Positions 26,015-35,175 are shown, counted from the first letter of the stretch. The stretch is DNA of 64,000 bases from Oscillospiraceae bacterium (GCA_021200775.1 JAJQGB010000004.1:424039-488038); one strand, 5' to 3'. Notes: generated by a model not told the origin, from the letters alone. A program made the numbers and translations.

Positions 26015-27017
26015 TTATCTCAACCTCCTCTGCAATGATGTCTGGGATTTCTCTTAAGTAGCTGATGGCTTCCTGAGCGAGTGATTCGTCTCCGGTGACG
26101 CTAAGAAGCATGTTGCCATAGGCTTTGCCGCCGAGGCTTCGGGTGGAAGCAGAACGGATGCTTGCCGGGATATTCCTGTCCATCGCCATCTGGGCGATTA
26201 AAGGAGTCTTGCTGACCTCTGCGCCGTTATAGACAACACGGATGAAGTGCTCGCCGGGAACAGGAACCAAAGACTCGGAATATCCGTCCGGGTAAACAAG
26301 TCTTTTTGCGGCGTCCGACTTCGGAGCAGAGAAGACTTCGTGGACAGGTCCTTCCTCGACTACTTCTCCGCCGTTTAAGATTGCGACTCTGCCGCAGATT
26401 TCCTCGACAACACTCATCTGGTGGGTTATGACTATAACTGTGAGCCCGAGCTGGTCTCTGACTTCACGGATTAGCGAAAGAATCGAATGGGTTGTCTGAG
26501 GGTCAAGGGCGCTCGTAGCCTCATCGCAAAGAAGAATCTTCGGGTGAGTTGCCAACGCTCTTGCGATAGCGATACGTTGCTGTTGACCGCCGGAAAGCTG
26601 GGCAGGATAGGCTTTTGCCTTGTCGGAGAGCCCGACAATTTCCAGAAGTTCGGTTGCCCTTGCAACAGCTTCCGACTTCTTTACACCTGCAAGCTCCAGA
26701 GGGAAGCAGACGTTTTTAAGGCAGTTTCGCTGCATGAGGAGGTTGAAGTCCTGGAAAATCATCGTGATTTTCTGGCGCTCCTGACGAAGCTCCGCTTCCG
26801 AAAGGTCGTTCAGATTCTTGCCATCAATAAGGACACTTCCCTCGGTCGGACGTTCGAGCATATTGATACACCGAACAAGAGTGCTCTTTCCTGCACCACT
26901 CATGCCGATTATTCCGTAGATTTCGCCATCCGGAATTGTGAGGGAGATGTTTTTTAGTGCCTCAACCTGACCACCGGCGGTGGTAAATGTCTTTGACAGG
27001 TTCTTTAGTTCTATCAT
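26007..27017 (-). CDS. metN: Methionine ABC transporter ATPase MetN
   Basis: 336 aa. Walker A GMSGAGKS, signature LSGGQQQRIAIARAL, Walker B ILLCDEATSALDP, H-loop VITHQ. The C-terminal ~80 residues form the NIL domain (HFIRVVYNGAEVSKTPLIAQMA) that binds methionine and shuts the transporter (trans-inhibition), which separates MetN from other amino-acid ATPases. Operon metQ-metN-metI. Confidence 0.93.
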   Translation of the reverse strand: MIELKNLSKTFTTAGGQVEALKNISLTIPDGEIYGIIGMSGAGKSTLVRCINMLERPTEGSVLIDGKNLNDLSEAELRQERQKITMIFQDFNLLMQRNCLKNVCFPLELAGVKKSEAVARATELLEIVGLSDKAKAYPAQLSGGQQQRIAIARALATHPKILLCDEATSALDPQTTHSILSLIREVRDQLGLTVIVITHQMSVVEEICGRVAILNGGEVVEEGPVHEVFSAPKSDAAKRLVYPDGYSESLVPVPGEHFIRVVYNGAEVSKTPLIAQMAMDRNIPASIRSASTRSLGGKAYGNMLLSVTGDESLAQEAISYLREIPDIIAEEVEINA

Positions 27018-27099
27018 TTTGTCTCCTTGTTTGATTCAACCCGAAAATACGCCGAGTGTTATTCGGCGTATTCTCTGGGGTTTAAGTTAGGTATAGATA

Positions 27100-27948
27100 T
27101 TACTCAGTGATAGCGTCGAGTGAAGACTGCTTGCCACCATAGAGACCCATCGGCTCAACATGGATAGGCGAAACGGCAACGAGGTGTGTGCCATTCTGAT
27201 CGTTGAAGTCGTCAAGGTAAGGAGTATGCTGGAAGTAGTTGGCGTCGACTTCGCCGCTCTCAACGACGTTGTTCGGCTGAACATAGTCGGTGAATTCGAT
27301 GATGTCAAGTGTGATGTCCTTCTCTGCGAGGATTTCCTTTGCTACTGCAAGAATCTCAGCGTGAGGAGTGGGAGAAGCGGCAACCGTGATTGTGGTTCCT
27401 GCGAGTGCGTCGTAGTCAACGGTATCGTCATAGCCGTCGCCGGGGTTGTCAACTGTGCTAACAACAGCTCCATCGTATGTAGATGCGATGTAGTCAGCTA
27501 CCTGCTGGCTTTCAAGAGCAGCCTGAAGAGCCTTGATCTTGTCGGTTTCCTCATTGCCTTCCTTAACTACCAGAACATTGCTATATGCAGAGGACGAACC
27601 TTCCATTGCAAGGGACTCTTCAACAGGATTGAGACCTGCTTCGATAGCGTAGTTGGAGTTGATTATAGCATAGTCAACATCCTGCAAAACATTCGGGAGC
27701 TGTGCGGCTTCAACTTCGCTGAACTCAATGCCGTAAGGGTTGTCCTCGATGTCACCGACGGTTGCGGTAATGCCTGCTCCATCCTTAAGAGTAATGTAAC
27801 CGAGCTCTTCAAGAAGCAGGAGAGCTCTTGCTTCGTTGGTGGTGTCGTTAGGGACTGCGATTGTGATTGCATCAGATGAGCTTCCGCATCCTGTAAGAAG
27901 CGAGAGCGAAAGTACTGCGCAAAGAAGAAGTGATATAAATCTTTTCAT
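27100..27948 (-). CDS. metQ: Methionine-binding lipoprotein MetQ
   Basis: 282 aa NlpA/MetQ family. Signal peptide with lipobox LLTGC (Cys20), mature part starting GSSSDAITIAV. Conserved DYAIINSNYAIEAGLNP and NYFQHTPYLDDF match the family. Captures methionine outside the membrane for MetNI. A promoter and a LysR-type site lie upstream; I see no S-box SAM riboswitch or Met T-box in the 138-bp gap, which is unusual for Firmicute methionine transporters. Confidence 0.92.
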   Translation of the reverse strand: MKRFISLLLCAVLSLSLLTGCGSSSDAITIAVPNDTTNEARALLLLEELGYITLKDGAGITATVGDIEDNPYGIEFSEVEAAQLPNVLQDVDYAIINSNYAIEAGLNPVEESLAMEGSSSAYSNVLVVKEGNEETDKIKALQAALESQQVADYIASTYDGAVVSTVDNPGDGYDDTVDYDALAGTTITVAASPTPHAEILAVAKEILAEKDITLDIIEFTDYVQPNNVVESGEVDANYFQHTPYLDDFNDQNGTHLVAVSPIHVEPMGLYGGKQSSLDAITE

Positions 27949-28010
27949 AGTAGTGTGATTTCCTTTCTATACAGGCAACGTGAATCGTTGTCTTCGTTTT
28001 GATGTTCCCT

Positions 28011-28078
28011 ATTCTACACCCTTACGACAGATTTGTCCAATACGTCGTTTGAATATCGAGTTATAGATTTTACCTATA
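28011..28078 (-). promoter_or_regulatory. metQNI promoter with LysR-type binding site
   Basis: Minus strand TTGGAC (28040-28035), 18-bp spacer, TAGAAT (28016-28011). Upstream, 28062-28078 is a perfect inverted repeat TATAG-N7-CTATA that contains T-N11-A, the LysR-family signature. Its centre is about 66 bp before the expected transcription start, the classical recognition-site position for LysR activators. Confidence 0.65.
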
Positions 28079-28086
28079 GAGATTTA

Positions 28087-29010
28087 TTATTTTTTGTGTT
28101 TTATTCCGAGATAATTTTGAATCTCGGTAATATATTCCCGTCCGATATGGCTCAGCTGGATATTCTTCTTTGTGATATAGCCTATCTCCATCCGGCTCCC
28201 CGACTCATCATCGGTTCTGAACGGAACTGCGACATAGTCACTGCCGTTAAGTTCCTCACAGATGATTCCTGAGCAGAGGGTATATCCGTTCAAACCGACC
28301 ATAAGGTTGAGCATTGTTGCACGGTCGTTGGCTTTTATCGTATAGGAATACTCGGATGTGCTGAGTATCTCCTCGGCAAAGTAAAACGAGCTTGTGTCGC
28401 CCTGCTCGAAGGAAAGGCAGGGATACTCTTTCAACTCTTCAAAGCCGATTGATTCGTTGTTTGCGAGTGGATGACCTTTCCAGAGATAGACATATGGGTC
28501 GCACTCGATGAGATGGTGGAATTCTAGATTATTGCTCTTTAAGATTTTGCTGATTGCAGCGCAGTTGAAGTCACTCAGATAGAGGATTCCAATCTCGCTT
28601 TTCATGGTGCTGACATCGGAGATAACGTCACGGGTCTTTGTCTCACGAATGGCGAACTCGTACTTTGCGGTGTCGTAGTGCTTGACGAGCTCGACGAAGG
28701 CTTTTACTGCGAAGGAATAGTGCTGAGTTGAGACGCCGAATTTCTTTTTGTAGCTCTGATTGCCGTACTTTTCGACAAGGGCTTCATACTGATTGTAGAG
28801 CTGTCTGGCATATGGGAGGAACTCTGCGCCGTCATTTGTGAGGGTTACTCCCCTGCCGCTTCTGTAGAATATCGTTATGCCGAGTTCCTTTTCAAGCTCC
28901 TGCATTGAGCTTGTCAGTGATGGCTGGGCTATGTACAAGACCTCTGCGGCTTTATTGAAGGAGCCGGTTTCGGAAATTGTGATTGCATATCTGAGCTGTT
29001 GAAGTGTCAT
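28087..29010 (-). CDS. LysR-family transcriptional regulator
   Basis: 307 aa. N-terminal winged HTH (TLQQLRYAITISETGSFNKAAEVLYIAQPSLTSSMQELEKELG) and a periplasmic-binding-like effector domain. ATG 29010 is chosen because it begins at the conserved MTLQQLRY; an in-frame start at 29046 overlaps the preceding gene. It lies directly upstream of metQNI in the same direction, and its best candidate site is in the metQ promoter, so it probably responds to sulfur amino-acid status; this is inference. Confidence 0.9.
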   Translation of the reverse strand: MTLQQLRYAITISETGSFNKAAEVLYIAQPSLTSSMQELEKELGITIFYRSGRGVTLTNDGAEFLPYARQLYNQYEALVEKYGNQSYKKKFGVSTQHYSFAVKAFVELVKHYDTAKYEFAIRETKTRDVISDVSTMKSEIGILYLSDFNCAAISKILKSNNLEFHHLIECDPYVYLWKGHPLANNESIGFEELKEYPCLSFEQGDTSSFYFAEEILSTSEYSYTIKANDRATMLNLMVGLNGYTLCSGIICEELNGSDYVAVPFRTDDESGSRMEIGYITKKNIQLSHIGREYITEIQNYLGIKHKK

Positions 29011-29014
29011 AATA

Positions 29015-29761
29015 TCATCCCTTCGAGTAAATATATTTCCTGCCATCCATGCCGATGAACTTTATCAATCCCATCTCTTCCAGTATTTTAATAGCACCGG
29101 ATAGTGCCCTTCCGTCAAGCCTTGTTAGCTTAGAATAATCTTTGCGGGTAAACGTACCTGGCAAGGCTTCCGGAAGAAAGATTCTATAATCCTCCGGTTC
29201 GCTTAGAATAATCTCATCAAACAGTTCGAGTGGGATTCTGTCGTTTCGGGTGGCACGGTGTTTGTGGGCTTTGCCGTAGCCGTCAGTGTTCTTTATATCC
29301 CAGACGTCGATTAGTTCAAGAACTACCTGCACTTGCCCACTTCTGAGATAGTCTTTGATATTGTATAACTCATAGATGCTGTCATATGGCGTTCCTGTTT
29401 TCGGAGAACGGCGCCTGGGAGTTAGCTCGCCGGTATCAGGGTCGAGCCAGGAAATCCACTTTTTATGAGGAATCGGGTATACTACTGTTGTATAGTAACC
29501 ATTGGATATATAAAAGTCGAGCTTTTCGCAAAGGCGTTTGAGAGACCTTGTCTGGATTTCGATTATGTCCTTGCCACGGCAGATGTCGGCGGTGAATCTG
29601 TCAATTCCCACTTCGTGATAGTCAGGGTTCGGCTCATAGTAATATTTGAATAGCGCATGAAGATACTTTTCGCCGAGCGTTCCGACTCCGGCGGAGATTA
29701 AAATCTCTTCACGTGGTCTCAGAAGAAGCTCCGAAAAGCGCTGTTTCTCTGGTTCGAGCAC
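29015..29761 (-). CDS. Unknown protein: nuclease-like N-terminal half with C-terminal winged helix
   Basis: 248 aa from GTG 29761 (AAAGGGGA upstream). I do not recognise the family with confidence. Residues 45-75 read VGIDRFTADICRGKDIIEIQTRS, resembling the D...ExQ/ExK core of PD-(D/E)XK nuclease folds, followed by a strand with TTVVYPIPHKKW. The last ~60 residues (GTFTRKDYSKLTRLDGRALSGAIKILEEMGLI) form a winged-helix-like domain. It ends 4 bp before the LysR gene and is probably cotranscribed with it. Role unknown: a sequence-guided nuclease or a regulator using a nuclease-derived fold are both possible. Confidence 0.6.
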   Translation of the reverse strand: MLEPEKQRFSELLLRPREEILISAGVGTLGEKYLHALFKYYYEPNPDYHEVGIDRFTADICRGKDIIEIQTRSLKRLCEKLDFYISNGYYTTVVYPIPHKKWISWLDPDTGELTPRRRSPKTGTPYDSIYELYNIKDYLRSGQVQVVLELIDVWDIKNTDGYGKAHKHRATRNDRIPLELFDEIILSEPEDYRIFLPEALPGTFTRKDYSKLTRLDGRALSGAIKILEEMGLIKFIGMDGRKYIYSKG

Positions 29762-29856
29762 TCACCCCATCCCCTTTCACGATGAAATCATATACAGTAT
29801 AGCACATTTTCTTCCCGGTTTCCACTGTAAAATCGAAATATTTGACATATAGCGGC

Positions 29857-29885
29857 TTGCTTTTAAGCACGAATGGGTGTATAAT
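29857..29885 (+). promoter_or_regulatory. Promoter of the M16C peptidase gene
   Basis: TTGCTT (29857-29862), 17-bp spacer, TATAAT (29880-29885). Confidence 0.6.
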
Positions 29886-29941
29886 CATTATTGGTAAATT
29901 TTTAAAGCCTACAATAACGATTACATATAGGAGGTTAATAA

Positions 29942-32812
29942 ATGTCAGAATTATTCCACGGCTTTGCCGAAACGAGAGTCAGAGAACTCTCCGAAATCGA
30001 TGCGAAGCTCCACGAAATGAAGCATGTTAAGTCGGGCGCACGGCTTATCTGGATTGAGCGTGAGGACGATAACAAGACTTTCGGCATCGCTTTCAAGACC
30101 CTACCGGAGAACGACACCGGTGTGTTCCACATCCTTGAACACTCGGTTCTCAACGGTTCCGACCGTTATCCCGTAAAGGAGCCGTTTGTCGAGCTTCTTA
30201 AAAACTCGATGAATACGTTTCTTAATGCAATGACCTTTTCGGACAAGACAGTTTATCCCATTTCGAGTAAGAACAATCAGGATTTCTTGAACCTGATGAG
30301 GGTTTACCTCGACGCAGTTTTCCATCCGCTTATCTACTCGAAGCCTGAGATTTTCTATCAGGAAGGCTGGCACCACGAGTTTGCCGAAGATGGCACCGTC
30401 AGCTACAAGGGCGTTGTCTTCAACGAGATGAAAGGTGCGACTTCCGACCCGGACGACATTCTTGAAGAAGCTGTTATGCAAGGACTCTTCCCAGACAACT
30501 GCTACAAACACAATTCGGGCGGAGCACCGGCAAGTATTCCCGACCTTTCTTATGAGATGTTCATTGCGAACCACAAGAAATATTATGACCCGTCAAATTC
30601 CTACATCTTTATCGACGGCAGTGTTGACATCGACACAACTCTTGGAATCATCGACGACGAGTATCTCAGTCACTACGATGCAGCTCCGGAAATTCCTCCG
30701 ATTGAAATGCAGAAGCCGATTGATGGCGGAGTTATCGAGCATGAGTATGGTCTTTCGCCATCTGAAGAGCTCGAAGGGCACACAAGGCTTGCATATGGCA
30801 ACGTAATCGGAACTTATGACGAATACGAAAAGCTAATCGCTATGGATGTTCTGGCAGAAGTATTGGCTGGAACCAACCATTCTCCTCTGAGCAGAGCTAT
30901 TCTCTCGGAAGGACTTGCTGAGGACGTTATCCTCAGAATTTCCGACGGTATTCTACAGCCGTATGCAGTTCTTGAAATCAGAAATCTCAAAGATGAGAAC
31001 AAGGACAAAGTCGAGAAGATTGTAAGAGATACTTTGACCGGCATCGCCCAAAACGGCGTTGACCGTGAGCAGCTGGAGTCTTCAATGGCGAACCTTGAAT
31101 TCAAGCTTCGTGAAAAGGACTACGGACCGAAGGGTCTTGTATTCGGGCTCACTGCTCTCGATACATGGCTCTATGGTGGCGACCCAGCGACAAAGCTTGT
31201 TGTCGGCGATATGTTTGAAGATCTGAAGAAGAAGGCTGGTGAAGGCTACTTTGAACAGCTTATCAGAGACGTTCTCCTTGATAACAATCACACCTGCAAG
31301 GTTATTTTGAAGCCTTCGCACACCTATGCTGAAACAACCGCCGAAATAGAGCAGGCAAGGCTGAAGCGTGAAGAAGAGTCCTGGACTCCTGAGGAGCGTG
31401 AAACTCTTATCAAAAAGCAGGAGAATCTTGAAGCTTGGCAACACAGCGAGGACACTCCAGAAAATCTTGCAACGCTCCCGATGCTCAAACTCAGCGATTT
31501 GCCTGACGAGCCGGAGAAGTTCCCGATGGAGGAAGCTGAAATCGGCGGCATGAAGGTACTTATGCACAGGCTCAATACTTCCGGAATTGTCTATACGAAT
31601 CTCTACTTCGACGCTACTGATTTGAATGAAAAGGAGCTGGCTAGCGCTTCGCTTCTTTGCTCACTACTCGGAAGAGTCAACACAAAGTCTCATTCAGCCG
31701 AAAAGCTCCAGACACTTCTTAACTTCTACTGCGGAAACTTCAGTGCAAAGGTTTCAGCTTATCCGAGTGCAGATAACTATGACGTCAAGTTTGTTGTCTC
31801 CTACTCGGCTCTTGAAACAAAGCTTGAAGACGCTACAAAGCTTGTCTGCGAAATTCTCTCGGAAACAAAGCTTGACAATGAGACTTCGATTTCAGAGATT
31901 CTGAAGCAGGAAAAGACTTCCCTCTTCTCGGACATTCTTATGAGAGGAAACATGGCGGCTCTTGGCAGAGTCGAAGCACAGATTTCACCTTCCGGTGTTG
32001 TCGGTGAATACACCTCCGGCATAAGCTACTACAAGACTCTCAGCGAGTTTGAAGGCGATATTCCGGGACTTCTTTCTGCTCTTGAAAACGTCAAGAATAA
32101 AGTCATCGGCTCAGACAGAGCTACTGTAAGTATCACCGGTGAAATGGCGAGTGCCGCTGAGGCGGTTGTTAAGGGCGTTACTTCTACTCTTCCTGCTGTT
32201 GGAAAGCCAGCCTGCAAAGCCGACTTGAAGCCGTTTGGCATCAAGAAGGAAGGAATTGCGGTTCCTACAGAAATTGCCTTTGCGGCTATGGGAAGCAGTG
32301 TTTCAGCTCTCGGCAAGACTGTTACCGGAGACTACAGCGTTGCGGCGAGAATCCTGACATACGGCTACCTCTGGAACGTAATCAGAGTTCAGGGCGGAGC
32401 TTACGGTACCGGATTCGTAGCACGTGATTCCGGTTACATCACCTGCCACTCCTACCGTGACCCGAGTGCGAACAGGTCTTTAGGCTACTTCAAGAAGAGT
32501 GGAGAATTCCTTAGAGACTTCCTGAAAAATAATGACGACCTCACCGGCTTCATCATCGGCAGTGTTTCGGACATGTTCAGGCTCACCACCCCGAGCATGA
32601 AGGGAACCATCTCCGATAACAGATACTTCTCAGGCATCACGCCCGAGCGTGTTGTTGAAAAGTACCACGAGCTCATCGGTGCAACTCCCGAAAAGCTCAT
32701 GGAGCTCTCATATAACATTGACAAGGTCATCTGCGAAGGTGGCATCTGCATCGTAGGTTCCAAGAAACAGCTTGACGAATGCGAGGAGCTTGATAGCGTC
32801 GAAACTCTCTAA
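29942..32812 (+). CDS. M16C-family zinc metallopeptidase (PreP/falcilysin-like)
   Basis: 956 aa, the four-domain clamshell length of PreP-type insulinases. The inverted zinc motif HxxEH is H63-I-L-E66-H67, followed by the conserved downstream stretch GVVFNEMKG with the third zinc ligand region. The C-terminal half has the M16C-associated domain and the GGAYG strand near 820. No signal peptide, so a cytoplasmic oligopeptidase that clears short unfolded peptides is likely. AGGAGG 6 nt upstream of the ATG. Single gene between its own promoter and terminator. Confidence 0.92.
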   Translation: MSELFHGFAETRVRELSEIDAKLHEMKHVKSGARLIWIEREDDNKTFGIAFKTLPENDTGVFHILEHSVLNGSDRYPVKEPFVELLKNSMNTFLNAMTFSDKTVYPISSKNNQDFLNLMRVYLDAVFHPLIYSKPEIFYQEGWHHEFAEDGTVSYKGVVFNEMKGATSDPDDILEEAVMQGLFPDNCYKHNSGGAPASIPDLSYEMFIANHKKYYDPSNSYIFIDGSVDIDTTLGIIDDEYLSHYDAAPEIPPIEMQKPIDGGVIEHEYGLSPSEELEGHTRLAYGNVIGTYDEYEKLIAMDVLAEVLAGTNHSPLSRAILSEGLAEDVILRISDGILQPYAVLEIRNLKDENKDKVEKIVRDTLTGIAQNGVDREQLESSMANLEFKLREKDYGPKGLVFGLTALDTWLYGGDPATKLVVGDMFEDLKKKAGEGYFEQLIRDVLLDNNHTCKVILKPSHTYAETTAEIEQARLKREEESWTPEERETLIKKQENLEAWQHSEDTPENLATLPMLKLSDLPDEPEKFPMEEAEIGGMKVLMHRLNTSGIVYTNLYFDATDLNEKELASASLLCSLLGRVNTKSHSAEKLQTLLNFYCGNFSAKVSAYPSADNYDVKFVVSYSALETKLEDATKLVCEILSETKLDNETSISEILKQEKTSLFSDILMRGNMAALGRVEAQISPSGVVGEYTSGISYYKTLSEFEGDIPGLLSALENVKNKVIGSDRATVSITGEMASAAEAVVKGVTSTLPAVGKPACKADLKPFGIKKEGIAVPTEIAFAAMGSSVSALGKTVTGDYSVAARILTYGYLWNVIRVQGGAYGTGFVARDSGYITCHSYRDPSANRSLGYFKKSGEFLRDFLKNNDDLTGFIIGSVSDMFRLTTPSMKGTISDNRYFSGITPERVVEKYHELIGATPEKLMELSYNIDKVICEGGICIVGSKKQLDECEELDSVETL

Positions 32813-32827
32813 GCACTATAAATAATA

Positions 32828-32858
32828 ATCAGCCGGTTTTGCGCCGGCTGATTTTTTT
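32828..32858. terminator. Bidirectional terminator, M16C peptidase / NUDIX
   Basis: Stem ATCAGCCGG / CCGGCTGAT with loop TTTTGCG and a T-run of seven; convergent genes end on both sides. Confidence 0.8.
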
Positions 32859-33384
32859 ATGCTAATTCGTCCATTATTTCTTTGGCGTGTTTTAGAATTG
32901 GGAGTTCCCTTGCCGAGACAAGTCTTCCGAGCTTGTGGGCTTCGGCTTTCTCGTATTCAGCGACTGCTTCGTCATAGGTGAGTTTTGCGGTGGCGAGATG
33001 GAAGTCGTTTATTTCGTCGGGCATGAGGTGCTTTTCGCCGAATGAGGTTATCTTGCATAGAAAGTAATTATTTATATTATGGCGGTGGATGAGATTGTAG
33101 TAGTCGCTGACTACTCCGAGCTTGCAGACTATATCTACAGTTACGCCGAGTTCCTCACTCAGTTCACGCTTGATGGCTTCTTCTAAGTCTTCGCCCGACT
33201 CAACTCCTCCGCCGGAGGTTTCTATGTAAGAGCATTTTCCAAAATTGTCGTCACGGCTCGTCTTCACGAAATAGAATTTGCCTTCATCGTCGAAGACTAT
33301 TGCCCGGGCAATGTTGCGGTCGTGGTCGGTGTATGTATATTCCCATTCGGTGTCCTGAAGCTCGATATTCAAGGGTTCGTGCAC
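32857..33384 (-). CDS. NUDIX hydrolase
   Basis: 175 aa from GTG 33384. The Nudix box GGVESGEDLEEAIKRELSEELG fits Gx5Ex7REUxEExGU. Such enzymes hydrolyse nucleoside diphosphates linked to another group; substrate not predictable. The open frame continues upstream to 33702 but that part is antiparallel-frame noise inside the HTH gene. The GTG overlaps the end of the upstream gene by 16 bp, indicating coupling. The N-terminus (EWEYTYTDHDRNIARAIVFDDEGK) is typical for the family. Confidence 0.82.
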   Translation of the reverse strand: MHEPLNIELQDTEWEYTYTDHDRNIARAIVFDDEGKFYFVKTSRDDNFGKCSYIETSGGGVESGEDLEEAIKRELSEELGVTVDIVCKLGVVSDYYNLIHRHNINNYFLCKITSFGEKHLMPDEINDFHLATAKLTYDEAVAEYEKAEAHKLGRLVSARELPILKHAKEIMDELA

Positions 33385-34028
33385 ATCATTCTCTTCTTTC
33401 TTGAGTGTCTTCTGACCAAAGTCCCGATTCCGAGACCGGCGAGGGAGATTATAGCACCGATGAGCCACAATGTCAAGTTCGGGAGATTGAAATTGCCGAA
33501 GGCAAAGGTATTGGCGAGCTTGAAGGTGGCGTATTCGGCGAGGGTGTACATTATGCCGAAGATGACTGCTGACAGCCATTTCCATCTGCCCCAATAGTCG
33601 TTTGTGGCTATTAGAATCGAGAGCACGAAAGTGGTGATTGGCAGGACGAGACCGATAACAATCAGATAGTAGCCCGTGGCGTCCGAACCATCTGCTACGC
33701 ACCAGAAGAGAATCATTGCGATTGCGTAAATCACCAAGTAGGTTGCGATAATTATGAGCTTGCCGATATTACGCTTGCTCTTGACGGTGTCGGTGCTTTC
33801 TTCGAGGTATTCAAGGTATTCTGTCACCGGTGATTCATCCTTTAGAAGATGGTCGAGGGTGATGTGATAAAGGTCACTCATCTTAACGACGCTTATTATG
33901 TCGGGATAGGTTTTCCCGTTCTCCCAGTTGGAGACAGTCTGCCTGCTGACCCCAAGGGCTCCCGCCACTTGTTCCTGAGTTAGACCTGACGAAAGTCTTG
34001 CGCTTTTGATTTTGGTTCCGATGTCCAT
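33369..34028 (-). CDS. HTH_3 (Xre-type) regulator with membrane domain
   Basis: 219 aa. N-terminal Cro/CI HTH (LTQEQVAGALGVSRQTVSNWENGKTYP), a linker, then four or five hydrophobic helices (about 90-110, 120-140, 150-170, 190-210) and a basic C-terminus. This is the 'helix-turn-helix plus membrane tail' design common in Firmicutes. ATG 34028 has AAAGGGATGAG upstream. Two matching palindromes in its promoter suggest autoregulation. Coupled to the NUDIX gene. Confidence 0.85.
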   Translation of the reverse strand: MDIGTKIKSARLSSGLTQEQVAGALGVSRQTVSNWENGKTYPDIISVVKMSDLYHITLDHLLKDESPVTEYLEYLEESTDTVKSKRNIGKLIIIATYLVIYAIAMILFWCVADGSDATGYYLIVIGLVLPITTFVLSILIATNDYWGRWKWLSAVIFGIMYTLAEYATFKLANTFAFGNFNLPNLTLWLIGAIISLAGLGIGTLVRRHSRKKRMMCTNP

Positions 34029-34052
34029 TTGCTCATCCCTTTCTGTAAGCTT

Positions 34053-34130
34053 ATTATAAGCTATTTTCGGGATTTTGTCTATCAAAATGGGTTGACTTTT
34101 TGGAATTTGTGGTGTCAAAATGGTTTGACA
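34053..34130 (-). promoter_or_regulatory. Promoter with two operator copies 33 bp apart
   Basis: Minus strand TAGACA (34081-34076), 17-bp spacer, TATAAT (34058-34053). Two copies of TCAAAATGG(G/T)TTGA at 34082-34095 and 34115-34128; the second extends to the inverted repeat TGTCAAA-ccat-TTTGACA (34113-34130). The 33-bp offset is about three helical turns. Probably bound by the Xre-type protein encoded here. Confidence 0.65.
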
Positions 34131-34165
34131 TGGAGGAGTTATATGGCTGCGTCCACGGACGCACA

Positions 34166-34194
34166 CGAAAAAAGCACCTATCCAGGTGCTTTTT
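34166..34194 (-). terminator. Terminator of the tRNA transcript
   Basis: Stem AAAAGCACCT / AGGTGCTTTT with T-run, 5 nt after the encoded CCA of tRNA-Arg. Confidence 0.75.
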
Positions 34195-34198
34195 TTCA

Positions 34199-34275
34199 TG
34201 GCGCGTCCTACAGGATTCGAACCTGTGGCCTACGGCTTAGAAGGCAGTTGCTCTATCCAGCTGAGCTAAGGACGC
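34199..34275 (-). tRNA. tRNA-Arg (anticodon TCT), CCA encoded
   Basis: Acceptor GCGTCCT / AGGACGC, D-arm TTAGCTCAGCTGGATAGAG, anticodon loop CTTCTAA, T-arm CACAGGTTCGAATCCTGTA, discriminator G and encoded CCA (34201-34199). Reads AGA/AGG arginine codons. Confidence 0.95.
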
Positions 34276-34283
34276 ATAAAAAA

Positions 34284-34357
<74 letters not shown>

Positions 34358-34461
34358 AGGTTATATTCGTTGCCTTGAAGCTCTTACTTCTCAGCAACGA
34401 ATGATATTATAACATTTAGGAACGCAAATGTCAAGAGTTTTCTTCCGGAATTTTTCAAAAA

Positions 34462-35166
34462 TCATGTGCTTTCTTTATTCCGCCGGAGTTTCTCAATAAT
34501 CTTGTCCTTGAAGAGTATTCCAACCAGTCCCAGAACAGCAACAACTGCGAACAGAACAATCGCTGTGATAAGATGTCCATCACTGAGGCTCGCTCCAAAA
34601 ACAGTTGAAAGAATTATCGCCGGAGTCCTTGCAAGCATCGAAAGGAAGAAGAACCGGGAGGGCTTTATCTTTGTAAGTGGCACGATATAGGTCAGGGCGT
34701 CCTTCGGCATTCCCGGAATCAGAAAGAGAATGAAGACGGTCGCTTCAAGCTTTTTGTCATCGTTAAGAAACTGAAACCGCTTGATTCCCTTTCCGTCGAC
34801 AAATGCCTCGACCACCGGCATACCGAACTTTCTCACTACTGAGAAGACGAGCACCGTGCCGATAAGTATTCCTAAGAAGCAGAGGACAGGTCCCCAGAAG
34901 TTTCCGAAGAGAACGCCGCCGAGAATCTGGATAACACCACCCGGGATTAGGGCGACTACTACCTGAAGCATCTGCAACAAAAGGTAGACGATAACGCCCA
35001 GGACGACGTTGCGGTCGACTATTGCCTGGAGCATTTCCCTGCCCTCGTCGGTTGAAAGAAGCTTAACAAGTGGAATTCCAGCTATCGTAAGTCCGACCAT
35101 AACTATGATTAAAATCACGACTGCCGCAATTTTGATCGCCTTTTTGTTTTGGAAGATGTTTTTCAT
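34462..35166 (-). CDS. TVP38/TMEM64 (DedA/VTT-like) membrane protein
   Basis: 234 aa with about six hydrophobic segments. The VTT/SNARE-associated domain is visible: PGGVIQILGGVLFGNFWGP, the GTVLVFSVVRKFG helix and LIPGMPKDALTYIVPLTKI. Family members move or scramble lipids or bind polyprenyl carriers; no specific substrate can be named. Starts 9 bp after the preceding membrane protein; last gene of the long minus-strand run that begins at 42176. Confidence 0.82.
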   Translation of the reverse strand: MKNIFQNKKAIKIAAVVILIIVMVGLTIAGIPLVKLLSTDEGREMLQAIVDRNVVLGVIVYLLLQMLQVVVALIPGGVIQILGGVLFGNFWGPVLCFLGILIGTVLVFSVVRKFGMPVVEAFVDGKGIKRFQFLNDDKKLEATVFILFLIPGMPKDALTYIVPLTKIKPSRFFFLSMLARTPAIILSTVFGASLSDGHLITAIVLFAVVAVLGLVGILFKDKIIEKLRRNKEST

Positions 35167-35175
35167 AGAAAAATC

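Noticed and set aside
27949..28086. SAM riboswitch or T-box before metQ
   Set aside because: Neither the S-box core nor a TGGNACCGCG T-box could be found on the minus strand.
33385..33702. N-terminal extension of the NUDIX protein
   Set aside because: The frame lies inside the HTH-membrane gene and gives Arg/His-rich sequence without similarity to NUDIX proteins.
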